Part shown: positions 17,292 to 26,258 of the stretch, one piece after another
How the letters are laid out: each line of letters begins with the position of its first letter
Numbering within the stretch: position 1 is the stretch's first letter
Assembly: GCA_964566075.1 (NCBI GenBank)
Contig: CAZMHJ010000003.1
Span: 1 to 49,030 of the forward strand
Reading direction: 5' to 3'
Length of the DNA: 49,030 nt
Source of the DNA: CAZMHJ01 sp964566075
Lineage (GTDB): Bacteria; Patescibacteriota; Saccharimonadia; Saccharimonadales; CAIOMD01
The notes under the pieces: generated by a model
The model's database searches: none
What the model was told of the DNA's origin: nothing
What the model saw: the letters and a program-made list of their open reading frames with translations, nothing else
Position numbers and translations under genes: made by a program

Positions 17292-18140
17292 TTATTTACT
17301 CGTTGTTACTGCTACATGTGGTGCAGGTGATTTATGTGAATCTTCATGTCCACCATGATCAATTGGTGTAGTCGCCATAGCGAGATACACCGAACTGAGC
17401 ATAATGAACAGATAGGCCTGAATGGCGCTAAAGAAGATTTCCATAAGAAGCACTGGTACCGTACCAGCCCACGCAAAATTACCACTGAGTTGGGTAATCA
17501 CGTGCAGTAGCACCTCGCCAGCATAAATCACACCAAATAAACGAAGCGCAAGGGTAATCAACCTGATAAGTTCGCCTAAAATTTCAAGTGGCCCCAAGAA
17601 AAAATTCATTGGATTCCACCACGGCGTCATAACGCTAAAATAGTGTCTAAAATGCGGTAGAAATCCACGAGTTTTTATGGCATACACCTGTACTGTACCC
17701 ATTGCGATAATAGCGAGCGCAATCGTGCCGTTAAGGTCAGTCGTGAATGGACGTAGCAAAGCTTCTTTGACACCACCTTGCTCAACATAGACACTACCGC
17801 CCATGCCTGGCAGTAAACCAAACAGGTTATTAAGCAAAATAAAGATGAAGAATGTCAAAAACAAAGGTAAAAATTTACGGGCTTTTGATTCATCCCCACC
17901 AAAGTTATTCTTAAGAGTCGATAGAATAAACGACACGATGTTCTCAATAAAAAAACTGTATCGCGAGCTACCGCGAATTTTCGCCTGACGTGCACCAATG
18001 ATAAAAATAGTGCAGATGATGATGCCTATCACAAGGCCAAGCAACATTGAGTTGGTAACCGTAAAACCGCCAATTGAAAAAAGGCTTTCTGCCGAAAGTG
18101 GGACACCTTCTTCAGCCGCAAAGAAAGGCATACCTAGCAT
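17292..18140 (-). CDS. atpB: F1Fo ATP synthase subunit a
   Basis: 282-residue membrane subunit forming the proton half-channels. The essential Arg is in LITLALRLFGV (helix 4/5 region), preceded by the FLGPLEILGELIR segment; several further hydrophobic helices are present. GAGGG 8-12 bases upstream serves ATG 18140. The stop of a 30-codon leader ORF overlaps this start (ATGCTAG). First recognised gene of the atp operon; atpI is not seen. Confidence 0.95.
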   Translation of the reverse strand: MLGMPFFAAEEGVPLSAESLFSIGGFTVTNSMLLGLVIGIIICTIFIIGARQAKIRGSSRYSFFIENIVSFILSTLKNNFGGDESKARKFLPLFLTFFIFILLNNLFGLLPGMGGSVYVEQGGVKEALLRPFTTDLNGTIALAIIAMGTVQVYAIKTRGFLPHFRHYFSVMTPWWNPMNFFLGPLEILGELIRLITLALRLFGVIYAGEVLLHVITQLSGNFAWAGTVPVLLMEIFFSAIQAYLFIMLSSVYLAMATTPIDHGGHEDSHKSPAPHVAVTTSK

Positions 18141-18226
18141 GCTACATCGCCCTCAAAAGAGCCTATGTGACGTTGCCTAAGTACAGACACACGAATCACA
18201 AGGCCAGTGTTTAATTTGCTACCCAT
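18134..18226 (-). CDS. possible 30-residue leader ORF of the atp operon
   Basis: Open frame MGSKLNTGLVIRVSVL... of 30 codons whose TAG overlaps the atpB ATG. Its ATG is only about four bases from the transcription start predicted from the promoter at 18237-18265, so it would be read from a near-leaderless mRNA. It may couple translation to atpB or be fortuitous; no homologue is recognised. Confidence 0.3.
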   Translation of the reverse strand: MGSKLNTGLVIRVSVLRQRHIGSFEGDVAC

Positions 18227-18236
18227 ATTTACATAT

Positions 18237-18265
18237 ATCGTAACAGATTACAGACTTCACGGCAA
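18237..18265 (-). promoter_or_regulatory. sigma70-like promoter of the atp operon
   Basis: On the minus strand TTGCCG (18265-18260), a 17-base spacer and TACGAT (18242-18237). Both hexamers match the consensus in four of six positions or better and the spacing is ideal. It lies about 100 bases upstream of atpB with no other gene between. Confidence 0.6.
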
Positions 18266-18289
18266 CCAAAATAACCTGTTATAAAACGA

Positions 18290-18316
18290 AAATACCCCAC
18301 GGTATGTGGGGTATTT
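18290..18316 (-). terminator. intrinsic terminator after the cyd genes
   Basis: Perfect 11-base inverted repeat AAATACCCCAC / GTGGGGTATTT with a five-base loop, followed on the minus strand by TTTTCGTTTT after the stem's own T-run. It ends the cydA transcription unit just before the atp promoter. Confidence 0.8.
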
Positions 18317-18340
18317 CTTATGTGGCTCTTTGCCTTGCTG

Positions 18341-18856
18341 TTAGTCTTTGGTTTTATACAGTGTCAGTATTGGTACTATGCAGATTGCAATGACAACAAC
18401 TACACCTGGAATAAAGTATGGCAAAAACTGTGAGTTTGGTGTTGGGTTATTTTTGTACAAAAACCATAGTGCTTGTACGACCACAATCACCAGTAGTAGG
18501 GCGGCCGCAAGGTGCGACCAAGCAAACGCCCAATCGAGCCAGTTTGTTTTTTGCTTTTCACGTACATAAAAGATGTAGGTATACAACACACCGCGCACAC
18601 CAAGTGCGACTGCCGCCAAAAAGGTTGCCCAAAATATTGCAGCCGCAAGCTGATCAATAGATTGGGTAAACATCATCACAAGCATAACCACACCCGTTAC
18701 TAAGAGCGTGTGCGTAACTTCCCAAGTGGCGGTTACGTAACCTGTTTTACCAGCTTTGGGGTTTTTCAACCGTTTGAAGCTTAAGAACGTCTCATATAAA
18801 AAGGCTAGTACAAACAAAACGACCGGAATAAGAAATAGTATGACTGCAGCTGTCAT
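18341..18856 (-). CDS. short five-helix membrane protein in the CydB position
   Basis: 171 residues with about five hydrophobic segments. It begins MTAAVILFLIPVVLFVLAFL, has a conserved-looking WEVTHTLLVT helix, and ends in a short polar tail (LYKTKD). Its ATG overlaps the cydA stop (ATGA), so the two are translationally coupled and it must be the oxidase's partner. Canonical CydB is 330-380 residues with eight or nine helices, about twice this size. I do not see CydB motifs. It may be a reduced or replaced subunit II. No CydX-like peptide or cydCD genes follow. Confidence 0.7.
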   Translation of the reverse strand: MTAAVILFLIPVVLFVLAFLYETFLSFKRLKNPKAGKTGYVTATWEVTHTLLVTGVVMLVMMFTQSIDQLAAAIFWATFLAAVALGVRGVLYTYIFYVREKQKTNWLDWAFAWSHLAAALLLVIVVVQALWFLYKNNPTPNSQFLPYFIPGVVVVIAICIVPILTLYKTKD

Positions 18857-20196
18857 TTCTTTGCTCCTTTCGAAGGTAGCAACGTACCATCTTTTACAAT
18901 TTTACGAATTGCCATAATGGTAACAATGAGTAGTAACACAAACGCGGCAGGGAAAATATAACCGAAGCTCGTTATATTATTGGTTTTTGTGACCGCTTGC
19001 TCTGTCGTAACATAGCCAGTGACTGCCCAGGGTTGGCGCCCGATTTCGGTCAGCATCCAGCCAAGTTCTACGATAACGATTCCAAAGAAACCAATAACGA
19101 TATACGGCAATAAGAAGAGTTCACCTGACAACCATTTTGGCTTTAGCCAGCGCACTAGTAGATATATAGCAAACATGGCAACGACGACACCAATCATTGT
19201 GAGCTTAATATTAAACAAAGCTCGAATGTATGAGGGTGGTCGTTGATCTTGTGGGTACTCATTTATACCCTTTACGGTAGTCGCCGTTGAGCTGCCAACA
19301 AGCACACTAAGCGCGTTCGGGAACACAAAGTAAGGACCCTTGACCGATCCATCTGCACTTGGCACACCACCAAACACGAAAGGCAGGTGATTATTAGTTT
19401 CGTTTACCATTTCGATGGCCGCAAACTTAACTGGTTCGTTCTTTGCAAGATATTTACCAGTAATATCAGCCGTGATGACAAGCGCAACCATACAGGCAAT
19501 CGCAAACAAAGTAAGACGCTGAATTATAACCCAATCAAATTTGTGTTTAGCTCCCTTTCGGTCACTCGGACGAGAACGCAAGATTTTTATACCATATAGT
19601 GAAGCAATAAACAGTGATGCAGCCATATAGTAAGCTGGCATTGAATGAATAAACTCGATGATTGCGGTTTGCGAAAACAATGCTTGCCAGACATCTACAT
19701 CTTGAAACTTACCAGCGACAATCGTAAAACCTGTTGGCAAGTTCATCCAACCATTAATTGCTGTTATCGCATAAGCGCTTAGTGTTGCGCCAACGAGCAC
19801 CATGATGCCAAAAAAGATATGCAATGACCGGGGCACTTTGGGGTTTTTCCAAGTCGTCATATAAAGACCAAGAAAAACTGCTTCTATGAGGAATGCGTAT
19901 GTCTCGAACATAAACGGCAAACCAATAACTTCGCCACCAAACTTTAAAATTCCTGGCCAAACGAGTGACATTTGCAGAGCAATAACGGTACCAGACAGTA
20001 CGCCAGTTATGACAAGCAATGCCATAATTTTCGACCAAAAATAGGCGGTTTCAACTGATTTCTTATCTTTTCGATGAAGTCCCCACCACTGAAACCATAC
20101 GACGAGTAATGGTAACGTAAGGCTAAACATCACAAAGATAATATGAAAAGCTAGCGAATCTCCCATTAGGAGCCGCGATGCGTTCAAATGTTCCAT
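18853..20196 (-). CDS. cydA: cytochrome bd-type quinol oxidase subunit I
   Basis: 447-residue quinol oxidase core. Key residues visible: His18 in SLAFHIIFVMFSL (high-spin heme ligand region), Glu98 and Glu105 in MFETYAFLIEA (proton channel/heme d region), the His of EFIHSMPAYYMAASL (low-spin heme ligand), the Met of KLTMIGVVVAM, and GWMLTEIGRQPW, the hallmark of quinol-oxidising bd enzymes. The Q-loop is short. It reduces O2 to water with quinol at the cytoplasmic membrane. The neighbouring subunit II is atypically small. Confidence 0.93.
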   Translation of the reverse strand: MEHLNASRLLMGDSLAFHIIFVMFSLTLPLLVVWFQWWGLHRKDKKSVETAYFWSKIMALLVITGVLSGTVIALQMSLVWPGILKFGGEVIGLPFMFETYAFLIEAVFLGLYMTTWKNPKVPRSLHIFFGIMVLVGATLSAYAITAINGWMNLPTGFTIVAGKFQDVDVWQALFSQTAIIEFIHSMPAYYMAASLFIASLYGIKILRSRPSDRKGAKHKFDWVIIQRLTLFAIACMVALVITADITGKYLAKNEPVKFAAIEMVNETNNHLPFVFGGVPSADGSVKGPYFVFPNALSVLVGSSTATTVKGINEYPQDQRPPSYIRALFNIKLTMIGVVVAMFAIYLLVRWLKPKWLSGELFLLPYIVIGFFGIVIVELGWMLTEIGRQPWAVTGYVTTEQAVTKTNNITSFGYIFPAAFVLLLIVTIMAIRKIVKDGTLLPSKGAKK

Positions 20197-20386
20197 GTTT
20201 TTGTACCCACTGTAATTTAGTTAATCTTAAGCGCATTGTACTGAAGGCAAAATCAAAACGCTAGCACTTTTCTATATAAATCTGTGTATAAAATTCTTGC
20301 CAAGAAGTAACTACTTAACAGAGATAAGTATTTAACGTAAGTAATTTTCTTATGGTTTGATTTTATTACGTAATATGGTTATATGA

Positions 20387-21963
20387 ATGTCATCTACCGT
20401 TATGAGTGAAAAAGCTAAAACATCTTTTGATTTTCAAACTCAGTTAACAACTGGTGCCACAATGTCTATCGAACGCGGTGCCATTGCCACAATTATTGAC
20501 GATTGCAACCGTGGTAACACTAGTAATACAAGCTTGGTACTCAATCTTGCTGAGCGTGAAAGCACGCTACAGAATGTTTCTGTTACAGCACTTGATATGT
20601 CAAATCAGTCATCAAATGCGGTTTTACTTGATGCGAGCTTTCATTTTGCTAGTAAAGACGATGCCAGAGGTGTTTCTGAATATCTTGAAAATTTATGTGG
20701 TGAATCTGGGAGTTATCAAATCGATACGTTGCTCATAAGAAAAGTTGCCTTATTGGAAGGAGCCGTTGTTTTTGAAATATTTTCGAATGATACCGATAGT
20801 AGTGGCCACTGGGCGTTTGGATACGACTTTTCAAAAGAAGATGGTAACACGCTTACACTGATGAATAGGGCCATCACCGAACAAGCGGATGGGTCGGTAC
20901 TTCGAATAACACCATGCGCTGATACTCAGGTTAATATTCCAGAACAACTGACTGATTTTTGCATCGGTGCAGGTATACTGGCACACGCAATTACATCAGC
21001 ACTAGAAGGCCATAATAAGCACGAGATTGTAGATTATCTTTTTAAGATAGAGGGTATTGTCAAAAACCCAACCAAAGAGCTTGGTAAGACAGCCCTCGAT
21101 GCGACACCTGCCAGTATTCATGACCATCGTGAAGATTTACCAGATTCAATTCGATTCAACCAAATTATTGGCTACGAAGCCCAAAAACAATCACTAAAAG
21201 ATATGATTGCCTTATTTAAAAATACGGCAGTCGCTGAGCGGTGGGGTATAACCCCTCCACGAGGCGTTATACTGCATGGCCCACCAGGCACCGGCAAGAC
21301 AACACTTGCATCAGCATTCGCGGCCGAGCTTGATGCACACCTTATTACTATTGGAACAACACAAGTAAATGAAAAATGGGTTGGTTCTTNNNNNNNNNNT
21401 CTTCGGCGCGTAACCTTGAAGAGTTTTTCGATGATGCCGAAGAGTACTTTCCCGACCTTGTTGTCATGTGTTTTGACGAAATAGACTCAACTATTGGTAG
21501 TTCAGGTAATAGTGGTGTTGATAACAGCGTCCTCGGTATATTTAAAACTCGCATGACCGAGCTCAGGAAGAACGTCTTTGTCATTGGCACGACCAACGAT
21601 ATACATCAGATTGATGAAGCGGTTCTGCGTAGCGGGCGTTTCGATGTTAAGCTTAGCGTTCCGTTACCACAAGAAGATGAAAGGCGTGATATCTTTAGTG
21701 GTCTCATCGCAACAACTGCGACAAATGCTATAAGTAGTATCGATTTTTCAGATAAACAGCCGACCGTTCGTCATGATATTTTTACACATGATATTGATTG
21801 TTCAGCACTTGCAAAACTCAGCGAGGGCTTATCCGGAGCTGATATTACAGAGATTCTACGACGTGCCAAAAACGAAAAGGCACTACACGAAATCAGGACT
21901 GGCGAGATTGACCCTATTACACAAAAAAACCTTGAACAGCTAGTGCGTGAATTTTATCGATAA
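20387..21963 (+). CDS. AAA ATPase with unknown N-terminal domain (interrupted by gap)
   Basis: Two frame segments (20387-21389 and 21400-21963) joined across a 10-N gap form one protein of about 525 residues. Residues 1-240 are unrecognised; a classical AAA module follows, with GPPGTGKTT (Walker A), EKWVGS pore-region, CFDEIDS (Walker B), FVIGTTND (sensor 1) and AVLRSGRFD (arginine finger region), then a C-terminal helical lid with LSGADITEILRRAKNE. No HExxH protease motif, so it is not FtsH; it resembles CDC48/spastin-type single-ring remodelling ATPases. The frame changes across the gap, so the true gap is not 10 bases. No ribosome binding site is visible before ATG 20387. Confidence 0.8.
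21390..21399. other. assembly gap inside the AAA ATPase gene
   Basis: Ten N. The flanking AAA sequence is in different frames, and the protein needs only a few residues between WVGS and SARNLEEFF, so the real gap length must be congruent to 2 modulo 3 (for example 8 bases). Confidence 0.95.
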
Positions 21964-22016
21964 CATTTCTGATTTGACTTCAGGCAAGACTCAGTTTAGG
22001 GCGTAATACTAACAGC

Positions 22017-22526
22017 ATGAAGAAATATTTTGCAATTTTTGCAGCTATCGCAATACTTGGAATGCTCGCCATTTACTTTTTACCAGAGAAGAAACTGAGC
22101 ACTACCACCACCGTTGCAGCTGCAACCACACAGCCAACAACAAGCACTAGCTCTAGTGCAGCGAGTTCAACAAGCACAAGTCAAACAACAACTCCAACCG
22201 CTACAAGCTCAAGTACAACAACAAGCACCAGCTCAGCAAGTAGCCTTAAAGATGGAACTATTAACGGTTCAACCTCATCAACTCCATATGGTGATGTGCA
22301 GATTGCTATTGTTGTTTCAGGCGGTAAAATTACTGATGTAAAGTATCTTGCCTACCCGAGTGACGACAGGCGTTCACAGATGATTTCGAGCATGGCCTTA
22401 CCAACCCTAAAATCTGAGACACTAAGCGCGCAGAGCGCAAATATCGATGGCGTGTCTGGCGCTTCTTACACGAGTCAAGGGTACGTAGAGTCACTCCAGG
22501 CTGCCATTGATGCAGCAAAAGCCTAA
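22017..22526 (+). CDS. membrane-anchored FMN-binding domain protein
   Basis: 169 residues: N-terminal membrane anchor or signal (residues 3-22), a Ser/Thr-rich flexible linker (about 28-77), and a C-terminal FMN_bind domain (about 80-169). The flavinylation signature is DGVSGASYTSQGY, where the acceptor at residue 150 is Ser rather than the usual Thr. ApbE transfers FMN to this residue in known systems, and apbE follows immediately, so a covalently flavinylated surface electron carrier is likely. A TAATAC box seven bases before the ATG and no ribosome binding site suggest a leaderless mRNA. Confidence 0.82.
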   Translation: MKKYFAIFAAIAILGMLAIYFLPEKKLSTTTTVAAATTQPTTSTSSSAASSTSTSQTTTPTATSSSTTTSTSSASSLKDGTINGSTSSTPYGDVQIAIVVSGGKITDVKYLAYPSDDRRSQMISSMALPTLKSETLSAQSANIDGVSGASYTSQGYVESLQAAIDAAKA

Positions 22527-22533
22527 TAGAGAC

Positions 22534-23241
22534 ATGCGCAGAGTAGCCGAACATATGGGCATGCCCATTAGCATTGATATCCCGGGCTCAAAGAGCAAAA
22601 AAATCTTTGATGCCCTATTTGAGTTATGCGAAGACACCGACGCACGATTTAGCCCTTATAAAAGCACCAGCGAACTTTCTAAACTATGGCGCGGACAAAT
22701 TCGCGAAAAAGATGCCAGCGTTGATATGCAGGCAATTATTAGCGCATGTAATCAGTACGAGCAAAAAACGAATGGTTATTTTTCGGCACGATATGCGGGT
22801 ACTTTTAACCCAACTGGGTACGTTAAGGGGTGGGCCATCCAACGTATGGCTGATTATTTAGACACACAAGGAGTCGAAACCTATCTTATCAACGCAGCCG
22901 GTGATATCACTGCCAAAAGTGTCAATGGGCACACATGGAACATTGTTGTTGCAAACCCGGCTGATACGACCAAGCCAATAGTCTCTCTCGCTATTGATAA
23001 CGGTGCTGTAGCTACTTCGGGAAACTATGAACGTGGTACGCATATTTATGATCCACACACTAAAATACCAGCTGACGAACTCGGCAGCGTTACCATTATC
23101 GGGCCACATATTATTACCGCTGACGTATACGCAACAGCAGTTTTTGCAATGGGTCTCGAAAAGGGAAGCGCGTTTATGAAAAAACAGCGTGGCTACCAAG
23201 CAATTTTTGTAAACAAAAACGGACAGGCTACGACCGCCTAA
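22534..23241 (+). CDS. apbE: FAD:protein FMN transferase
   Basis: About 235 residues. ApbE attaches FMN from FAD to Thr/Ser of FMN_bind domains. Seen: HMGMPISIDI at the start (family GT-P-hydrophobic opening), FSPYKSTSELSKLW, PTGYVKGWAIQRMADYL (the pyrophosphate/FAD-binding KGWA helix), LINAAGDI (GGD-like loop), GAVATSGNYERG and HIYDPHT, and a Mg-binding TADVYATAVFAMG. There is no lipoprotein signal, unlike many ApbE, so it may act in the cytoplasm. Start uncertain: ATG 22534 or 22510, the latter overlapping the FMN_bind gene. It overlaps the convergent reductase gene by four bases. Confidence 0.9.
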   Translation: MRRVAEHMGMPISIDIPGSKSKKIFDALFELCEDTDARFSPYKSTSELSKLWRGQIREKDASVDMQAIISACNQYEQKTNGYFSARYAGTFNPTGYVKGWAIQRMADYLDTQGVETYLINAAGDITAKSVNGHTWNIVVANPADTTKPIVSLAIDNGAVATSGNYERGTHIYDPHTKIPADELGSVTIIGPHIITADVYATAVFAMGLEKGSAFMKKQRGYQAIFVNKNGQATTA

Positions 23242-24566
23242 AACTTAAAGCGTTCGGCTACAATCTGTCGCTTTTCGATACCAAGAGCAGGTAAGATCGA
23301 ATCCTTTAACGATTCGGTCATCGGCTCTGGACCACAAACGTACACTGTTAATGAGTCACCTGTGCCGGTGACGAATGGCAAAAGTCGAGCTTCGTCAACA
23401 TAGCCTTGTTCTGACGAAATATGTGGTGTGATGCCAAAATAGCCGTTTGATGTATCACGTATTGCCTTGAGCTCACCCACAAAGGCAAGATCATTACGGT
23501 TATTAACACTGTAGAGTAATTGCACCTGTTTACCTTCTTGTAGTAGATGTTTAAGCGAAGCTACAAACGGCGCTACTCCAATACCCCCCGCAATCAATAG
23601 CACCTTGTCAGTATCGGCTCTATCAGGGGTAAACGAACCCCTAGGCCCGTCTAAAAGCACACGGGTACCAGGCTTAATTTGTTTTAATATTTCCGTAAAA
23701 TCACCACTTGTTTTAAACGTTATGCGCAAAAAATGAGCACCTGGTTCGGACGAGAACGAAAACGGATGCGCTTCGAGCCACAACTCTTTATTAAAGAATC
23801 GCCAGTGGGCATACTGACCGGCTTCGTACGAAAATGATTCTAAGTTACGCCCAGTGAAATAGATAGAATAAATGTTATCTGCCTCTTCTGTGACTTTGTC
23901 CACGACAAAACCGTGGCGCAGGTAATTAATAATCGGTCGCATGAATCGGTAATAGCCTAAAATAACAAATACTGTCGCATAGATACCGTACCAAAAGATT
24001 TGCATCCATTTTTGAGTCATAACATCACTACCACTGTGTACCTGATGGCCAAAAGCGAGTAGTACACCACCATATACTAATAAATGCATGAAATACCACA
24101 CTTCGTATGGTAGTTTTTTTCGAACCGCATGCATCGAAAAAACAGCAATCGTAAAGAAAACAACCGAGCCAATCATGGCCTTTAGCACATCTTCAAACTG
24201 ATTTGTGAACCCCCAGAACTGGCTCCACAGCGTTGTATGACTGGTAATACTGTAGCCAAGTGTCAAGAAAAGCATGTGGGCAATCAGGGCATACGTCATT
24301 GCATAGCCGTTGTAGCGGTGAAAATCATTGATTTCTTCGAGCTCAAAGTTCTTTTCGATAAACGGGGCTCGACTCATAACGAGTAGTTCTAATAAAACAC
24401 AGGCAGTTGCTACAATTCCGGCCAATCGGCCGATAGCAATAAACTTTGTCGCATGGCTTGTTAGCCCGTGTCCCGAGCCAAGCCACCAACCGAATAGCAT
24501 TACACCAATAGTAATTGCTATTGTCGTTATGATAAATGCTCGTTGAGCAGTCCGGTGCATGTGCAC
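23238..24566 (-). CDS. ferric reductase-like transmembrane flavoprotein
   Basis: 442 residues: an N-terminal six-helix FRE/NOX-type membrane domain (about residues 10-210) with several His for heme b, then an FAD-binding domain (HPFSFSS, residues about 265-271) and an NAD(P)-binding domain (LLIAGGIGVAPFVASL, VCGPEPM). Such proteins move electrons from NAD(P)H through FAD and heme across the membrane. Convergent with the FMN_bind-apbE pair, it may be the electron source for the flavinylated surface protein. Physiological acceptor (Fe3+, oxygen, quinone or flavin) unknown. Confidence 0.88.
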   Translation of the reverse strand: MHMHRTAQRAFIITTIAITIGVMLFGWWLGSGHGLTSHATKFIAIGRLAGIVATACVLLELLVMSRAPFIEKNFELEEINDFHRYNGYAMTYALIAHMLFLTLGYSITSHTTLWSQFWGFTNQFEDVLKAMIGSVVFFTIAVFSMHAVRKKLPYEVWYFMHLLVYGGVLLAFGHQVHSGSDVMTQKWMQIFWYGIYATVFVILGYYRFMRPIINYLRHGFVVDKVTEEADNIYSIYFTGRNLESFSYEAGQYAHWRFFNKELWLEAHPFSFSSEPGAHFLRITFKTSGDFTEILKQIKPGTRVLLDGPRGSFTPDRADTDKVLLIAGGIGVAPFVASLKHLLQEGKQVQLLYSVNNRNDLAFVGELKAIRDTSNGYFGITPHISSEQGYVDEARLLPFVTGTGDSLTVYVCGPEPMTESLKDSILPALGIEKRQIVAERFKF

Positions 24567-24612
24567 TATTACACGTCTACCACCTGAACACTACCTGAGA
24601 ACAAGCAGAAAA

Positions 24613-25206
24613 TTATTGGGTCTGGTTAAGGTTAACCTGGCTCACCAAGTTGTTGTAGTTAGGTATTTGCGAACGAAACAACGTATTTACAGTACCAACA
24701 TTTCCACCATAGGTTCCGGTTTTGCCGCCACAGGTCGATGCCCACAACGAGTCTGGTGCACCACTAATGTTCTGGCTTGCATATACATAACGGTTACCGA
24801 GAGGGCAGGCAACTGCTAGATTCGTCTGAGTTGAATTTGTTTTTTTAGTTGTAAATCCAGCTCCGTAAATTGCATTCAAAAAGCTCTGGAAGGCATTGTC
24901 GTTATTTGCAAACGACTGAGTGCTCAGTACTGAGCCTTGATACCCTTGGTACACCGTAAGGGTGCGCGCATTTTTACTGATAGTAATCTTAATTTCGCGG
25001 TGGATATCATTACCATTTATCACACCATTGGTCTGGAAACTAACAACGGCATCGGTACCACCGGCAGAAGCAAAGGTGTCACTAAGGCTCGTGGTTGGGG
25101 TAGTTGTGGTTGCTGTTTTTTTAGCCGGGCGAAAAATAAGGTTTACGAGCAAGAACAGCAATAAAATTGCGGCACAAATGATAAGGACAAATCGCAAAAT
25201 ACGCAT
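24613..25206 (-). CDS. secreted or membrane-anchored protein, unknown
   Basis: 197 residues. N-terminal hydrophobic helix (residues 4-25, FVLIICAAILLLFLLVNLIF) then a soluble domain rich in Thr, Ser, Asn and Gly. Two Cys (ACPLGNRY, STCGGKTG) could form a disulfide outside the cell. No lipobox or enzyme motif. Likely an extracytoplasmic protein anchored by its N-terminus; family not recognised. Confidence 0.6.
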   Translation of the reverse strand: MRILRFVLIICAAILLLFLLVNLIFRPAKKTATTTTPTTSLSDTFASAGGTDAVVSFQTNGVINGNDIHREIKITISKNARTLTVYQGYQGSVLSTQSFANNDNAFQSFLNAIYGAGFTTKKTNSTQTNLAVACPLGNRYVYASQNISGAPDSLWASTCGGKTGTYGGNVGTVNTLFRSQIPNYNNLVSQVNLNQTQ

Positions 25207-25269
25207 AGTTACTCCAATCTATGCTTTTTTATATCATATTTTATTTACTTTTACAATAGTATCAATCTG

Positions 25270-25452
25270 TTATAGTTGCGTAATGAGGTACACTGCCGTG
25301 CCAAGCGATGCAAGTGCAAACAAACCAAATAACCCAATCAAAAACTTACCGAAAACGGTTCGTTTAAAATCCTCATTCTGGCGGATTATTTGTATGCAAA
25401 CTAATAAAAACAGTGGTAGTACAAGTAACGTAAATGAAAATAAAAATTTCAC
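25270..25452 (-). CDS. 60-residue two-helix membrane protein
   Basis: Starts at GTG 25452 behind AAAGGAT, with two hydrophobic helices (about residues 2-22 and 35-58) joined by a basic polar loop (RQNEDFKRT). Positioned upstream of the secreted-protein gene on the same strand, with 63 bases between. Family not recognised; the start and the size are both short enough that a chance ORF cannot be fully excluded. Confidence 0.5.
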   Translation of the reverse strand: MKFLFSFTLLVLPLFLLVCIQIIRQNEDFKRTVFGKFLIGLFGLFALASLGTAVYLITQL

Positions 25453-25529
25453 GGGTGATTATCCTTTCTTTTGCTCTAAAGTATACCTCATCTATCGAAC
25501 CATAGCCTATATTCTGCTACGATTGTTGC

Positions 25530-26258
25530 ATGTCTAAACCAGTTAAGCCGTATAACAATACGGGTGAAACTAAAAAACAAGAAGTTACCGCCATGTTTAA
25601 CAATATCGCTGGTACCTATGATTTTTTAAACCATTTTATGTCTGCTGGCATTGATTTTTGGTGGCGTCGCCAAGCGGTCAAACGCATTGCACAGTATCCT
25701 CACCAAACAGTGCTCGACATCGCTACGGGCACGGGTGACCTAGCGATCGCAGTAGCAAAACTAAAGCCTCAGCATATAACGGGCGTCGATATCGCTACCG
25801 ATATGGTAACTATTGGCACAAAAAAAGTTGCTAAAAAAGGCTTGCAAAATACTATTACACTCCAGGTAGGGGATAGCGAAAATCTCCCTTTCACCGCAGA
25901 AAGCTATGATGTTACCACCGTTGGCTTTGGCGTCCGCAATTTTGGTGATTTGCAACAGGGGCTTAGCGAAATGTACCGCGTTACCAAATACGGCGGGGGT
26001 ATTGTCGTGCTCGAATTTTCTAAAGCAAATGCTTTCCCTATGAAACAGCTCTTTGCGCTGTATTCTCGTTTTGTAATACCAACAATCGGTAGGCTCGTAT
26101 CAAAAGATAAAAAGGCGTATTCGTACTTACCAGCCTCAGTAAGGGCTTTCCCAGAAGGTGCCGACTTTACCAATATACTCAAAAATGTCGGCTTCACAGA
26201 GGTCGGTTATCGTCGTTTAACTGGTGGCGTAGCCTCAATATACTACGGCAAGAAATAG
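25530..26258 (+). CDS. ubiE: demethylmenaquinone/ubiquinone methyltransferase
   Basis: 242-residue SAM-dependent C-methyltransferase of quinone biosynthesis (UbiE/MenG). It has the family start VTAMFNNIAGTYDFLNHFMSAGIDFWWRRQAV, the SAM motif I VLDIATGTGDLAIA, GVDIATDMV, and VGFGVRNFGDLQQGLSEMYRV near the C-terminal half with LEFSKANAFPMKQLFALY. It converges on cyoE with a 16-base overlap, placing a quinone gene beside the quinol oxidase operon. TACGAT six bases before the ATG suggests a leaderless transcript. Confidence 0.93.
   Translation: MSKPVKPYNNTGETKKQEVTAMFNNIAGTYDFLNHFMSAGIDFWWRRQAVKRIAQYPHQTVLDIATGTGDLAIAVAKLKPQHITGVDIATDMVTIGTKKVAKKGLQNTITLQVGDSENLPFTAESYDVTTVGFGVRNFGDLQQGLSEMYRVTKYGGGIVVLEFSKANAFPMKQLFALYSRFVIPTIGRLVSKDKKAYSYLPASVRAFPEGADFTNILKNVGFTEVGYRRLTGGVASIYYGKK

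Noticed and set aside
22110..22240. Repetitive ACA/AGC-rich stretch
   Set aside because: It encodes the Ser/Thr-rich linker of the FMN-binding protein; no array structure or spacers.
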